This document shows, piece by piece, positions 16,141 through 25,559 of a DNA stretch of 64,000 nt (positions are counted from its first letter, which is position 1; every line of letters begins with the position of its first letter). This stretch comes from Modestobacter sp. VKM Ac-2986 (GTDB lineage: Bacteria; Actinomycetota; Actinomycetes; Mycobacteriales; Geodermatophilaceae). The notes below the pieces were generated by a model. It saw only the letters and a program-made list of their open reading frames with translations, searched no databases and was not told where the DNA came from. The translations under genes were made by a program, and so were the position numbers. The DNA is taken from NCBI RefSeq assembly GCF_026967795.1, contig NZ_JAPVBH010000006.1, positions 124,001 through 188,000 on the forward strand. The letters run 5' to 3'.

Positions 16141-16311
16141 TCACTTGAAGACGTCCTTGACCTTCTCGCCGGCCTGCTTGACGTTGCCCGCGGCCTGGTC
16201 CTTCTGGCCCTCGGCCTGCAGGTCGGGGTTGTCGGTCGCGTCGCCGACGGCCTCCTTGCCCTTGCCGGACAGTTCCTGGGCCTTGTTGTTGAGCTTGTCC
16301 ATGGCGCTCAT
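16141..16311 (-). CDS. CsbD family stress protein
   Basis: A 56-residue hydrophilic protein of the CsbD family, rich in Lys, Gln, Asp and Gly, with the repeated pattern KAQELSGKGKEAVGDATDN and QKDQAAGNVKQAGEKVKD. Such proteins are abundant general-stress proteins of unknown activity, often under alternative sigma factors. ATG 16311 is preceded by an excellent GAGGAGGA ribosome site. It is monocistronic, with its own terminator. Confidence 0.88.
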   Translation of the reverse strand: MSAMDKLNNKAQELSGKGKEAVGDATDNPDLQAEGQKDQAAGNVKQAGEKVKDVFK

Positions 16312-16485
16312 GGGTCCTCCTCGGTTCGGCAGGTGGTCCGCCCACACCTACCCGGGGGCGCCCGGCGCACACGCACTCCCAGCCACCTGACAGGCCCGCC
16401 GGACGCCGTCGCGGGAGCCACGTCTCCTGCGTGTTCCGCGCGCGAGACGAGGTCGTGACGTGAGGTAACAAAACGGTGACGGTCG

Positions 16486-16515
16486 TGGACTCACTCTTTC
16501 GGGTCTGCCTAGGGT
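16486..16515 (+). promoter_or_regulatory. Candidate promoter of the oligopeptide importer operon
   Basis: TGGACT (16486-16491) and TAGGGT (16510-16515) form a -35/-10 pair with an 18-base spacer, putting transcription start near 16522 and leaving a 5' leader of about 140 bases. Confidence 0.35.
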
Positions 16516-16533
16516 TCGCCCGTCGCCCCTGCT

Positions 16534-16561
16534 CGACAGCGTTCCGACAGCTGTTCGACAG
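16534..16561 (+). repeat. Three CGACAG direct repeats, 11-base period
   Basis: CGACAG occurs at 16534, 16545 and 16556, an exact 11-base spacing on one face of the helix. It lies just downstream of the candidate transcription start of the peptide importer and could be an operator. No known regulator is assigned. Confidence 0.5.
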
Positions 16562-16661
16562 GCGGTGTTCATGCGAGTCCGTCCCAGTCCGCCCGGCGAT
16601 CCCGGGCTGGTCACACCTGAACGTCCCCCCGCGGTCCCGCGGGTCGAGGAGGCAGTCGAAC

Positions 16662-18407
16662 GTGAAGTTGAGCAAGCGGAGTGCAGCGCTCATCGCCACC
16701 GGTGTCACCGGTGCGATGGCGCTGACGGCCTGTGGTGGCGGCAGTGACAGCGAGGGCGGCGGCGGCGAGGCCACCGGCGGCTCGGGTCGTGTCGTCTTCG
16801 GTGAGTCCACGGACTTCCCGGAGAACCTGTTCCCCCTGATCTCGGCCGGCAACGCCACCTCGGTGGCGAACATCTCGGCGCAGCTGCTGCCGTCCACCTT
16901 CGACGTCCAGCCGGACTTCTCGGTGACGTACAACGAGGACCTGCTGGTCTCCGAGCCGACCCTGTCCACCGAGGGCGGCACGCAGGTCAACGTCTACGAG
17001 ATCAAGCCCGAGGCGGTCTGGAGCGACGGCACCCCGATCACCGCCGAGGACTTCGAGTTCTCCTGGAACATGCAGAAGAACTCCGACCCGGCGACCGGCG
17101 GTTGCGCCGACCTGCTGGGCACCACCGGTTACGACCAGGTGGCCTCGGTCGAGGGCAGCGGTGAGGGCAACAAGACCGTCACCGTCACCTACACGACCCC
17201 CTACTCCGACTGGCAGAGCATGTGGGCCGGCGCGAGCAACCCGGTCTTCCCCTCGCACCTGATGGCCCACAGCACCCCCGAGGAGCTGTGCCAGACGGTG
17301 TCCACCGGCTGGCCGATCGCCGAGGGCCTGCCCAGCGACGTCTCCGGCGGCCCCTGGCAGCTGAAGAAGGAGAACATCAACGTCGGTCAGCAGACCGTCA
17401 CGCTGACCCCCAACGCGGAGTGGTGGGGCGAGCCGGCCGGCCTGCAGGCGCTGGTGATCCAGAACATCGGCAACGACCCGACGACCGCCGTCCAGGGTCT
17501 GTCCAACGGTGAGATCGGGGTCATCTACCCGCAGCCGCAGCTGGACCTGGTCGAGCAGATCGAGGGCCTGGAGCCCAACGTGACCAGCGACGTGACCTTC
17601 GGTCTGTCGTTCGAGCACCTGGACTTCAACACCCTCGACCCGCACCTGGCCGACCTCGCGGTGCGCCAGGCGTTCACCCGGGCGCTGGACCGTCAGCAGA
17701 TCGTCGACCAGACCGTCGGCCAGTTCTCCGACGACGCCGAGGTGCTGGGCAACCGCATCTACTTCAACAACCAGCCGCAGTACCAGGACACGACCCCTGC
17801 CGAGTACAAGACGCAGGACACCGCTGGTGCCAAGGAGCTCCTCGAGGGCGCCGGCTACACCCTCGGTGCTGACGGGGTCTACACCCACCCGCAGCGCGGT
17901 CGCCTCTCCATCAAGATCGACACCACGGTGAACAACCCGCTGCGCCAGACCACGATCGAGGTCATGATCCCGCAGCTGAAGGCCGCCGGCATCGAGGCGT
18001 CCTTCAACGGCAACCCGGACATCTTCAAGGGTCCGGAGACCCCGACCAGCCTGGTCGGCGGTGGCTTCCAGGCCGCCGTCTTCGCCTGGGTCGGCTCGCC
18101 GTTCCGTGGCGCCACGCAGTCGATCTACGAGACCCCGGCCGCGCCGGACTCGGTCGGCCAGAACTACTCCCGTCAGGGCACCCCGGAGATCGACGCCCTG
18201 TTCGCGCAGTTCCAGACCGAGCCCGACCCGGATGCACAGGCCGAGCTGGGCAACCAGATCGACGCCCTGCTCTGGGGCCAGGTGGCGACCGTGCCGCTGT
18301 ACCAGAAGCCCACGTTCATCGCCCACCAGAGCAACATCCAGGGCGTCGAGGACAACTCGACGCAGTCCGGCCCGCTCTGGAACTCGAGCACCTGGACGGT
18401 CCAGTGA
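16662..18407 (+). CDS. Oligopeptide ABC transporter substrate-binding lipoprotein
   Basis: A 581-residue family 5 extracellular solute-binding protein for peptides. The signal peptide ends in the lipobox LTAC, followed by a Gly/Ser/Glu-rich linker. The fold is visible from AVWSDGTPITAEDFEFSWN (family signature), the central AVRQAFTRALDRQQIVDQ and the C-terminal ALLWGQVATVPLYQKP. GTG at 16662 follows GAGGAGG. It is the first gene of a complete importer and is separated from the permeases by two hairpins, which probably lets it be expressed above the membrane parts. Confidence 0.92.
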   Translation: MKLSKRSAALIATGVTGAMALTACGGGSDSEGGGGEATGGSGRVVFGESTDFPENLFPLISAGNATSVANISAQLLPSTFDVQPDFSVTYNEDLLVSEPTLSTEGGTQVNVYEIKPEAVWSDGTPITAEDFEFSWNMQKNSDPATGGCADLLGTTGYDQVASVEGSGEGNKTVTVTYTTPYSDWQSMWAGASNPVFPSHLMAHSTPEELCQTVSTGWPIAEGLPSDVSGGPWQLKKENINVGQQTVTLTPNAEWWGEPAGLQALVIQNIGNDPTTAVQGLSNGEIGVIYPQPQLDLVEQIEGLEPNVTSDVTFGLSFEHLDFNTLDPHLADLAVRQAFTRALDRQQIVDQTVGQFSDDAEVLGNRIYFNNQPQYQDTTPAEYKTQDTAGAKELLEGAGYTLGADGVYTHPQRGRLSIKIDTTVNNPLRQTTIEVMIPQLKAAGIEASFNGNPDIFKGPETPTSLVGGGFQAAVFAWVGSPFRGATQSIYETPAAPDSVGQNYSRQGTPEIDALFAQFQTEPDPDAQAELGNQIDALLWGQVATVPLYQKPTFIAHQSNIQGVEDNSTQSGPLWNSSTWTVQ

Positions 18408-18716
18408 CCCGTCCGGCCTCCCGGACGAGCACCTGCACCACCTGAGATCCCGCACCACCTGCACGACCCCGGTCCGGCGCCGTCCCTCGCGGGCGGCGCC
18501 GGGTCCGGACACACCACGGCCCCCAGGTCCTCCCTGGGGGCCGTGGCGCGTCCGGGCCGGATGTGTCACGGCCGTGTCGGTCCCGTGACGTCCGGCGACA
18601 CCGGGCACGAGCTGCTGCGGGGACGCTCGGGCACGGCCCGCGCCGACCCCCGCACGAGCTCCTCGCACCTGGTCGCTCCCGCCGGACGACTTCCGCTGTC
18701 GGCGTAAGGTCACCAC
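18408..18716 (+). other. 309-base non-coding region between binding protein and permease
   Basis: No gene was recognised here. It contains two consecutive strong hairpins: 18474-18502 (9-base-pair stem) and 18514-18546 (14-base-pair stem). About 170 bases of sequence then lead up to the permease start; a separate promoter there is possible but none is clear. Confidence 0.6.
18514..18546 (+). terminator. Intercistronic terminator in the peptide importer operon
   Basis: A perfect 14-base-pair stem (CCACGGCCCCCAGG and its complement) has a 5-base loop and is preceded by a second 9-base-pair hairpin at 18474-18502. It lies between the binding-protein gene and the permeases. Confidence 0.75.
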
Positions 18717-19706
18717 ATGTTCTTCTTCACGATCCGACGGATCCTGGCTTCCGTCTTCGTGTTGTTCGCCAGCTCGTTCCTCGTGTTCGCGCTGTGCGCC
18801 GCCAGCTTCAACCCGCTGGCGAGGTTCTACACGCTGCAGCCGCTCCCGCCGCCGTCGTTCTTCGACGCCAAGCGGGCCGAGCTCGGGCTCGACGACAACT
18901 TCGTCGTCCGCTACTTCCGGTGGCTGGGCAACGCCGTCACCGGTGACTTCGGCACGACGATCAACGGCACCCCGGTGGCCGATCAGCTCTTCCCCCGGCT
19001 CATGGTCACCGGCCGCATGATCGTCGCCGCGGTGCTGATCGCGGTCGTGCTGGCCGTCCTCGTCGGCGTCATCGGCGCCGTGCGGCAGTACCGGGCCTCG
19101 GACTACGTCTTCACGTTCATCGCCTACACGCTGATCGCGCTGCCGGTCTTCTGGTTCGCCGCCCTGCTCAAGGAGTTCGTGGCCGGCGGCATCAACGACC
19201 TGTTCGGCAGCCAGGTGCTCTACACGATCGGTGAGGAGACCCCGGGGATCGGCGCCTACGGCACGCCCTCGGAGATCTGGGTCGACCGGCTCGGTCACCT
19301 GGTGCTGCCCACCGTCAGCCTGGCGCTGCTGACCTTCGCGGCCTGGAGCCGCTTTCAGCGGGCCGCCATGCTCGACGTGCTGGGCTCGGACTACATGCGG
19401 CTGGCCCGGGCCAAGGGCCTCACGTACCGGCGCACCGTGCTCAAGCACGGGCTGCGCAACGCGCTGATCCCGCTCACCACGGTCGTGGCACTGGGCATCG
19501 GCACCCTGTTCGGCGGTGCCGTCATCACCGAGACGGTCTTCGTCTGGCACGGCATGGGCGAGTACCTGATCAAGAGCGGGATCGGTCAGGACGACATCAA
19601 CGTCGTCCTCGGCTGGCTGCTGGTCAGCGCCGTCTTCGTCGTGCTGTTCAACCTGATCGCCGACATCCTCTACGCGGTGCTCGACCCGCGGATCCGGCTG
19701 GGCTGA
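18717..19706 (+). CDS. Peptide ABC transporter permease (DppB-like)
   Basis: A 329-residue inner-membrane permease of the DppB/OppB family. The N-terminal helix FFTIRRILASVFVLFASSFL starts the protein. The EAA-type loop that docks to the ATPase is DYMRLARAKGLTYRRTVLKH, followed by RNALIPLTTVVALGIGTLFG. It forms the channel with the DppC-like gene that follows 44 bases later. Confidence 0.92.
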   Translation: MFFFTIRRILASVFVLFASSFLVFALCAASFNPLARFYTLQPLPPPSFFDAKRAELGLDDNFVVRYFRWLGNAVTGDFGTTINGTPVADQLFPRLMVTGRMIVAAVLIAVVLAVLVGVIGAVRQYRASDYVFTFIAYTLIALPVFWFAALLKEFVAGGINDLFGSQVLYTIGEETPGIGAYGTPSEIWVDRLGHLVLPTVSLALLTFAAWSRFQRAAMLDVLGSDYMRLARAKGLTYRRTVLKHGLRNALIPLTTVVALGIGTLFGGAVITETVFVWHGMGEYLIKSGIGQDDINVVLGWLLVSAVFVVLFNLIADILYAVLDPRIRLG

Positions 19707-19750
19707 TCGGCCCTCCCCGCCGTCCAGCGACCAGAGACCAAGGAAACGAC

Positions 19751-20716
19751 ATGGCCCTCACCCACGCCACCACCGACACCGCCGGGGCCGTCCCGCCCGG
19801 GCAGTCGGGCTCCGCCCAGACCGGCAGTCCCGACCGCGAGTTCGGCGTCAAGGCGCGCAGTCAGCGTCAGCAGATCATCCGGCGGTTCCTGCACGACAAG
19901 GTCGGCATGACCGGCCTGGCGATCTTCGTGCTGCTGCTGGTCTTCGGCTTCATCGGCCCCCTGGTGGACGGCAAGGACTACGCCACCCAGGACGCCAACG
20001 CCCAGTCGCTGTCCCCGGGCAACGGCGGGTACCTCCTGGGCAGCGACGCGATCGGCCGCGACCTGCTCGCCGGTCTCATGCAGGGCGTGCAGCGCTCGCT
20101 GTTCATCGTGCTGCTCTTCGTCGTGATCGCCTTCCCGCTCGGGCTGATGATCGGTGCCCTGGCCGGCTACTTCGGCAAGCTGCTCGACAGCGTGCTCATG
20201 CGCGTGGTCGACCTGATCCTCACCGTGCCGCTGCTGGTCGTGCTGATCGTCGTGGCCAGCAACTTCCCCAGCTCCCGCACCCCGCTGGGCGTCGGCATCA
20301 TCCTGGGCTTCTTCGGCTGGATGGACCTCGCCCGCATCGTGCGCAGCCAGTTCCTGTCGCTGCGGGAGAAGGAGTACGTCGAGGCCGCGCACGCCATGGG
20401 CGCCTCGAACGCGCGGATCATCTTCCGCCACCTGATCCCCAACACCCTGGGCTCGCTGATCGTCTGGACGACGCTGGCCGCGGCCAACGCGATCATCCTC
20501 GAGGCGTCGCTGACCTACCTGGGCTTCGGCGTGAACGCGGCCAACGAGACGTCCCTGGGCCGCCTGGTCTCCGAGGGCGTCCAGGCCGCGAGCACCCGCC
20601 CCTGGCTCTTCTACTTCCCGGGCATCACCCTGCTGGTCATCGTGCTGTCGATCAACCTGATCGGCGACGGGATCCGGGATGCCTTCGACCCGAGCAACCG
20701 CCGCGTGCGGGCCTGA
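19751..20716 (+). CDS. Peptide ABC transporter permease (DppC-like)
   Basis: A 321-residue permease of the DppC/OppC family. A soluble N-terminus of about 45 residues precedes the first helix ([20 protein letters not shown]). [20 protein letters not shown] is the family signature, and [20 protein letters not shown] is the ATPase-contact loop. The ATG follows AAGGAAACGAC. It pairs with the DppB-like permease in the importer. Confidence 0.92.
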   Translation: MALTHATTDTAGAVPPGQSGSAQTGSPDREFGVKARSQRQQIIRRFLHDKVGMTGLAIFVLLLVFGFIGPLVDGKDYATQDANAQSLSPGNGGYLLGSDAIGRDLLAGLMQGVQRSLFIVLLFVVIAFPLGLMIGALAGYFGKLLDSVLMRVVDLILTVPLLVVLIVVASNFPSSRTPLGVGIILGFFGWMDLARIVRSQFLSLREKEYVEAAHAMGASNARIIFRHLIPNTLGSLIVWTTLAAANAIILEASLTYLGFGVNAANETSLGRLVSEGVQAASTRPWLFYFPGITLLVIVLSINLIGDGIRDAFDPSNRRVRA

Positions 20717-20738
20717 CAGAACAGTGACGGAGACCCCC

Positions 20739-22043
20739 ATGTCCACCCCCGGGTCCACCGGCGCCACCGCCGTCTCCTCCACGGGGACGCTGGGCCGCGG
20801 CCGCACCGAGCAGGGCCGCAACACCAGCCTCGCCGGCTTCGACGCCTCGGCGCCGCTGCTGGAGGTCACCGACCTCAACGTCCGTTTCCCGACCGAGGAC
20901 GGCCTGGTCCACGCCGTCCGCGGCGTCGACTACACGCTGCGCTCCGGGGAGGTGCTCGGCATCGTCGGCGAGTCCGGCTCGGGCAAGTCGGTCACCTCGC
21001 TGGCCGTCATGGGCCTGCTGCCCGGCTCCGCGCGGGTCACCGGCTCGGTCAAGTACCGCGGCCAGGAGCTGCTCGGGCAGAGCGACCGCAGCCTGTCGCG
21101 CGTGCGCGGCAAGGGCGTGTCGATGATCTTCCAGGACCCGATGACCTCGCTGGACCCGGTCTACAAGGTCGGTGCGCAGATCACCGAGACGCTGCGCGTC
21201 CACGACAAGTCGCTGTCGTCCAAGGCCGCCGAGGCGCGCGCGGTCGACCTGCTGGAGCTCGTCGGCATCCCGAACGCCGCCGAGCGGGTGCACTCCTACC
21301 CACACGAGTTCTCCGGCGGCATGCGCCAGCGCGTGGTCATCGCCATCGCCATGGCCAACCAGCCCGAGGTGATCATCGCCGACGAGCCGACCACGGCCCT
21401 CGACGTCACCGTGCAGGCCCAGATCCTCGAGGTGCTGCAGACCGCGCTGAGCGAGACCGGTGCCGCGATGGTGATGATCACCCACGACCTGGGGGTCGTC
21501 GCCGGCATCGCCGACCGCGTGCTGGTCATGTACGCCGGCCGCCCGGTGGAGATCGGCAGCGTCGAGGACATTTACTACGAGCCCCGGATGCCCTACACCC
21601 TCGGGCTGCTGGGCTCCCTGCCCCGCGTGGACTCCACCACCCGCGAGCGGCTCACCCCGATCACCGGGTCCCCGCCCTCGCTGCTGAACATGCCGCCCGG
21701 CTGCCCGTTCGCGCCGCGCTGCCCCCTGCACATCGCCGAGTGCGACGAGGCCGAGCCCGAGCGCTTCCAGGTCGGCCCGGGCCACACCGCGGCCTGCATC
21801 CGCACCGAGCAGGTCGCCGGCGCCCACGGCCACGCCGCCGAGGTCTTCAGCGAGACCTCCGACGACGCCGTGCTGGCCTCCGACGCCCTGCCCGCCGACC
21901 TCGCCACCGCCGAGGGCGGCCGGGACGCCGCCGCGCCGGCCACCCCGCCGGGCGACCAGGTCGAGCCCGGAGCCGGGGTCCCCGGTGGCACCGGCAGCCT
22001 GATCAGCTCCCCGACGAGCCCCACGAACGGAGACCGGGCATGA
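20739..22043 (+). CDS. Peptide ABC transporter ATP-binding protein (DppD-like)
   Basis: A 434-residue ATPase. Walker A GESGSGKS is at residues 77-84, the signature SGGMRQR and Walker B VIIADEP follow, and the oligopeptide C-terminal domain includes the cysteine-bearing [12 protein letters not shown]. Two extensions are unusual: about 35 residues before the domain and a Pro/Ala/Asp-rich tail of about 70 residues at the C-terminus. The last codons overlap the start of the partner ATPase (ATGA). GGAG lies shortly before the ATG. Confidence 0.92.
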   Translation: MSTPGSTGATAVSSTGTLGRGRTEQGRNTSLAGFDASAPLLEVTDLNVRFPTEDGLVHAVRGVDYTLRSGEVLGIVGESGSGKSVTSLAVMGLLPGSARVTGSVKYRGQELLGQSDRSLSRVRGKGVSMIFQDPMTSLDPVYKVGAQITETLRVHDKSLSSKAAEARAVDLLELVGIPNAAERVHSYPHEFSGGMRQRVVIAIAMANQPEVIIADEPTTALDVTVQAQILEVLQTALSETGAAMVMITHDLGVVAGIADRVLVMYAGRPVEIGSVEDIYYEPRMPYTLGLLGSLPRVDSTTRERLTPITGSPPSLLNMPPGCPFAPRCPLHIAECDEAEPERFQVGPGHTAACIRTEQVAGAHGHAAEVFSETSDDAVLASDALPADLATAEGGRDAAAPATPPGDQVEPGAGVPGGTGSLISSPTSPTNGDRA

Positions 22044-23104
22044 GCACCGCCATCACCGAGCACGCCACAGGCGGCGCGACCGGGCACGGTGAGCCGATCC
22101 TGTCCGTCCGCGGGCTGGAGAAGCACTTCCCCATCAAGGGCGGTGGGCTGATCAAGCGCACCGTCGGCGCGGTGCGCGCCGTGGACGGCGTCGACCTGGA
22201 CCTCTACCCCGGCGAGGTGCTGGGCCTGGTCGGCGAGTCCGGCTGCGGCAAGTCCACCACCGGGCGGGCCATCCTCAACCTGCAGCCGGCCACCGCCGGG
22301 TCGGTCGTGTTCCAGGGCCGCGAGCTCGTCGGCCTGGACCGCAAGGCGATGCGCCCGCTGCGCCGGGACATCCAGCTGGTCTTCCAGGACCCCTACGCCT
22401 CGCTCAACCCGCGGCTGCCGGTCTTCGACATCGTCGCCGAGCCGCTGGTCATCCACGGGCTCACCAAGGACGACAAGGAGCTGCGCGCGCGGGTGCGCGA
22501 GCTCGTCGAGACCGTCGGGCTCAACCCCGAGCACACCAACCGCTACCCGGCGGAGTTCTCCGGCGGGCAGCGGCAGCGCATCGGCATCGCCCGCGCGCTG
22601 GCCCTGCAGCCCAAGGTGCTCGTCCTCGACGAGCCGGTGTCGGCCCTCGACGTGTCGATCCAGGCCGGCGTCATCAACCTGCTCGAGGACCTGAAGAACG
22701 AGCTGGGCCTCAGCTACCTGTTCATCGCCCACGACCTGTCGGTGGTCCGGCACATCTCCGACCGGGTCGCGGTCATGTACCTCGGCCGGATCATCGAGGT
22801 CGCCGACCAGGACGAGCTGTTCAGCCGGCCGGTGCACCCCTACACCCAGGCGCTGCTGTCGGCGATCCCGCTGCCCGACCCCCGCCGCGAGCGGGCCCGC
22901 CAGCGGATCATCATCTCCGGCGACGTCCCCAGCCCGGCCAACCCGCCCTCGGGTTGCCGGTTCCGCACCCGCTGCCAGAAGTTCGCCAACGTCCTCACCG
23001 ACGGGCAGCGGGAGATCTGCATGACCGTCGACCCGAAGCTCGAGGACCGCGGCACCGGCCACCTCAACGCCTGCCACTACGCCGAGGCTGCATCGGTCTT
23101 GTGA
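22040..23104 (+). CDS. Peptide ABC transporter ATP-binding protein (DppF-like)
   Basis: A 354-residue ATPase that would pair with the DppD-like subunit to drive peptide import. Walker [10 protein letters not shown] is at 65-73, with [10 protein letters not shown] in the Q-loop, signature SGGQRQR, Walker [13 protein letters not shown] and the C-terminal oligopeptide domain (SGCRFRTRC). The ATG overlaps the stop of the upstream ATPase by four bases. It is the last gene of the importer; REP-like palindromes follow it. Confidence 0.92.
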   Translation: MSTAITEHATGGATGHGEPILSVRGLEKHFPIKGGGLIKRTVGAVRAVDGVDLDLYPGEVLGLVGESGCGKSTTGRAILNLQPATAGSVVFQGRELVGLDRKAMRPLRRDIQLVFQDPYASLNPRLPVFDIVAEPLVIHGLTKDDKELRARVRELVETVGLNPEHTNRYPAEFSGGQRQRIGIARALALQPKVLVLDEPVSALDVSIQAGVINLLEDLKNELGLSYLFIAHDLSVVRHISDRVAVMYLGRIIEVADQDELFSRPVHPYTQALLSAIPLPDPRRERARQRIIISGDVPSPANPPSGCRFRTRCQKFANVLTDGQREICMTVDPKLEDRGTGHLNACHYAEAASVL

Positions 23105-23159
23105 TCCTGGCGGATCACACCGCGGCCAGGTGCCGTCCCGGCTCGCGGTGAGCCGCTTC

Positions 23160-23220
23160 GTCGGATCCGAGCAGGACCCTCCGGGTCCGTGCTCGGATCC
23201 GACAGCTCGCTCTGCTCGCG
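23160..23220 (+). repeat. REP-like palindromic element, copy A
   Basis: The hairpin 23160-23203 has outer arms GTCGGATCCGAGCA and its exact complement, inner GGACC/GGTCC pairing with a bulge, and a GC loop. It is followed by AGCTCGCTCTGCTCGCG (23204-23220), a tail shared with copy B. Confidence 0.65.
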
Positions 23221-23267
23221 CACTGCAGCGCCGCCTCTCGGCGGGGCAGCACGGGTGCCGCGCCTTC

Positions 23268-23328
23268 GTCGGTGTCGGGCAGGACCCTGCGGGTCCGTGC
23301 CCGGCACCGACAGCTCGCTGCGCTCGCG
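23268..23328 (+). repeat. REP-like palindromic element, copy B
   Basis: The hairpin 23268-23311 (GTCGGTGTCGGGCA pairing with TGCCCGGCACCGAC, one wobble pair) has the same inner GGACCC/GGGTCC core and the same tail (23312-23328) as copy A, 108 bases upstream and in the same orientation. Differences within the stem are largely compensatory. Confidence 0.65.
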
Positions 23329-23370
23329 TCCGTGGGAGCGGGGCGTGCCGGACGTCCGTGTCGGTCACGG

Positions 23371-23376
23371 TCTAAT
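23371..23376 (+). promoter_or_regulatory. Putative -10 of leaderless mshB
   Basis: TCTAAT lies 6 bases before the GTG of mshB, with no ribosome-binding site between them. Confidence 0.4.
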
Positions 23377-23382
23377 GGGCTG

Positions 23383-24303
23383 GTGACCGCACCTGCTCGC
23401 CGCGTGCTCTTCGTGCACGCCCATCCCGACGACGAGACGATCAACAACGGGGCCACGATGGCCCGGTACGTCGCCGAGGGCGCCCAGGTCACGCTGCTCA
23501 CCTGCACGCTGGGCGAGGAGGGCGAGATCCTGGTGCCCGAGCTGGCGCAGCTGGCCGCCGACGCCGCGGACCAGCTCGGGGGCTACCGGGTCGCCGAGCT
23601 CGACGCGGCGATGAGCGCCCTCGGGGTCACCGACCGGCGGTTCCTCGGCGGCGCCGGGCACCACCGCGACTCCGGGATGATCGGGACCCCGGCCAACGAC
23701 CGGCCCCGCGCCTTCTGGCGGGCCGACCTGGCCGGGGCCGTCGCGCAGGCGGTCGCCGTCCTCCGCGAGGTGCGCCCCCAGGTGCTGGTCACCTACGACG
23801 AGGTCGGCGGGTACGGCCACCCCGACCACGTGCAGGCCCACCGGGTCGCGATGAGCGCGGTCGACGCGGCCGCCGACCCCGGCTGTCACCCGGAGCTGGG
23901 CGCGCCGTGGACCGTGGCCAAGGTCTACTGGAACGCCATGCCCCGCTCCGTCGTGCGCAGCGGCACCGACGCGCTGGCCGCGCTGGGGGAGCAGGCGCCG
24001 TTCACCCCGCTCGGCGAGCTGGACCACGTGCCGTTCGCCGTCCCCGACGAGCTGGTCACCACCGCGGTCGACGGCGGGGCGCACATCGCCGCCAAGGCGG
24101 CGGCCATGCGCGCCCACCGCACGCAGATCACCGTCGACGAGCCGTTCTTCGCCCTGTCCAACGGCATCGGCCAGCCGGTGCTGGGCACCGAGCACTACCG
24201 CCTCGTCCGTGGCGTCCGCGGCCCGGCCGGCCCCGGTCCGGAGGGCTGGGAGGACGACCTCTTCGCCGGCCTGGACACCGGGACGCCCGGGGAGCCCGGG
24301 TGA
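23383..24303 (+). CDS. mshB: N-acetyl-glucosaminyl-inositol deacetylase, mycothiol biosynthesis
   Basis: A 306-residue zinc deacetylase that removes the acetyl group from GlcNAc-inositol, the second step of mycothiol synthesis. AHPDDE (residues 13-18) and GHPDH (145-149) supply the zinc ligands and catalytic Asp. The length matches known MshB. GTG at 23383 is supported by the -10-like TCTAAT just upstream; a longer in-frame form would run into the palindromic repeat. It overlaps the next membrane gene by four bases. Confidence 0.93.
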   Translation: MTAPARRVLFVHAHPDDETINNGATMARYVAEGAQVTLLTCTLGEEGEILVPELAQLAADAADQLGGYRVAELDAAMSALGVTDRRFLGGAGHHRDSGMIGTPANDRPRAFWRADLAGAVAQAVAVLREVRPQVLVTYDEVGGYGHPDHVQAHRVAMSAVDAAADPGCHPELGAPWTVAKVYWNAMPRSVVRSGTDALAALGEQAPFTPLGELDHVPFAVPDELVTTAVDGGAHIAAKAAAMRAHRTQITVDEPFFALSNGIGQPVLGTEHYRLVRGVRGPAGPGPEGWEDDLFAGLDTGTPGEPG

Positions 24304-24716
24304 GGGGGCTGCAGCTGGCCGGCTGGGCGCTGGCGGCCGTCGTCGTCGCGGCCTGGCTGGCGCTGGTCGAGGTCTTCTGGCTGCCGCTGCGGGTCGGCGG
24401 GGTCCCGGTGCCGGTGTCCCTCCTCGCGGCGGTGTTCGGCAACGTGCTCCTGGTGGACGTGGCCCGGCGGCTGTCCGGGTCGCGGCTGGTCGCCGTCCTG
24501 CCCGCGCTGGTGTGGCTGGGTGTCGCGCTGGCGGCCGGCTCCCGCCGCTCGGAGGGCGACCTGCTGATCACCGGCGGGGACGCGGTCACCCAGGTGGTCA
24601 ACCTGGGCTTCCTGCTGGTCGGCGTGGTCGCGGCCGCCTTCGCCGTGGGCCGGACGCTGGGCAGTCCGCCGGTCAGCCGGGCAGCCGCCGGTACCAGTAG
24701 CGGTGCTGCTCGATGA
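24300..24716 (+). CDS. DUF6113-like small membrane protein
   Basis: A 138-residue membrane protein with about four helices: one at residues 5-25, one at 35-55, one near 62-80 and one near 98-118. The GTG start shares GTGA with the mshB stop, so the two are coupled; a gene of this type commonly follows mshB in actinobacteria. No function is assigned. The last 44 bases overlap the 3' end of the convergent GNAT gene. Confidence 0.7.
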   Translation: MRGLQLAGWALAAVVVAAWLALVEVFWLPLRVGGVPVPVSLLAAVFGNVLLVDVARRLSGSRLVAVLPALVWLGVALAAGSRRSEGDLLITGGDAVTQVVNLGFLLVGVVAAAFAVGRTLGSPPVSRAAAGTSSGAAR

Positions 24717-25413
24717 GGCCCGCCCGGCGGTAGAGCGCGCGTGCCGGCGCGTTGTCCTCGGTCACCTGCAGGTACACCGAGTGCGCGCCGCGCTCCCCGG
24801 CCCAGCCCCGCAGCGCGTCCAGCAGTGCCGTGCCCAGCCCCTGACGGCGGTGCGCCGGGTCGACCTCCACCGCGCTGACGCCGAGCCAGCCGTCGGTGAG
24901 CACCCCGCGGGCCACGGCGGCAGCGACCGGCCCACGGCGGACCGTGGCGAAGACGACGTCCTCGGCGCCGGTCAGCACCTGGTGCGCGGCCGGTGGCAGC
25001 GTGCCGCCGTCCGCGTAGGTGGCCAGCCAGGCGTCGTCCGGGGTGGGGGAGAGCTCCACCGGCACCGCAGGTGCGGCAGGAGCGCCGAGCGGCGCGGTCA
25101 GCACGAGCACGGTGCCCCCGCGCTGCCAGCCGGCGGCGGCGAACGCGGCGTCGGCGGAGCGGGCCTGGACGCCGGGGAGCATCGCGGCCGGGGTCAGCCC
25201 GCGGTCGGCGTACCAGCGGGCCACCGCGGCGACGGCCTCGGGCAGCGGGACCCCCGGGTCGCCGACGACCAGCGCCGAGTTCGCCCGGCCGGTGAAGCCG
25301 CCCGCGGCGCGCAGCAGCCAGTCGCCCAGCCGGTCCTCCTCCGGTGCCCGCCAGCCCCGCGCCGCGACCCGCTGCAGGTCCGCGACGCCCAGTGGTGACC
25401 GTGCCTGTCCCAT
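24673..25413 (-). CDS. GNAT family N-acetyltransferase
   Basis: A 246-residue acetyltransferase. The C-terminal GNAT domain carries the acetyl-CoA motif VEVDPAHRRQGLGTALLDAL and the closing [20 protein letters not shown]. The N-terminal half (WLLRAAGGFTGRANSALVVG) is a degenerate second GNAT-like region, as in the actinobacterial Rv0428c-type proteins. The substrate is unknown. It begins at ATG 25413 and its end overlaps the convergent membrane gene by 44 bases. Confidence 0.85.
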   Translation of the reverse strand: MGQARSPLGVADLQRVAARGWRAPEEDRLGDWLLRAAGGFTGRANSALVVGDPGVPLPEAVAAVARWYADRGLTPAAMLPGVQARSADAAFAAAGWQRGGTVLVLTAPLGAPAAPAVPVELSPTPDDAWLATYADGGTLPPAAHQVLTGAEDVVFATVRRGPVAAAVARGVLTDGWLGVSAVEVDPAHRRQGLGTALLDALRGWAGERGAHSVYLQVTEDNAPARALYRRAGLIEQHRYWYRRLPG

Positions 25414-25559
25414 GCAGGAGATCCTGCGTCCCCGCCCGAGGGGCCGCTGCAGCGGGTCCCGGCCACCCGTCGCGCCCGCACCGGGGGTCCCGGGTGATAC
25501 TTGCCGTGTTCGATCGCACCCCCTGGCCAGCCAGGGCCGCTCCTCGGAGGAGATCCCCC

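Larger units (their letters stand above)
16312..16661 (+). other. 350-base non-coding region between csbD and the peptide-binding lipoprotein
   Basis: No gene was recognised here. It holds the divergent upstream regions of csbD and the ABC importer, a candidate promoter (16486-16515), three CGACAG repeats with 11-base period (16534-16561), and a GAGGAGG ribosome site before the GTG at 16662. Confidence 0.6.

Noticed and set aside
16611-19550. Minus-strand frame of about 979 codons opposite the peptide importer
   Set aside because: It is antisense to two clear ABC genes, its composition is typical of a GC shadow frame and it has no motif.
23077-23307. Minus-strand small frame over the palindromic repeats
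   Set aside because: It is made of the two REP-like units read as protein; there is no start signal or conserved domain.
25491-25510. Promoter of fdxA at GTGATACTT
   Set aside because: The hexamer is a poor TANNNT match and there is no -35; not reported as a feature.
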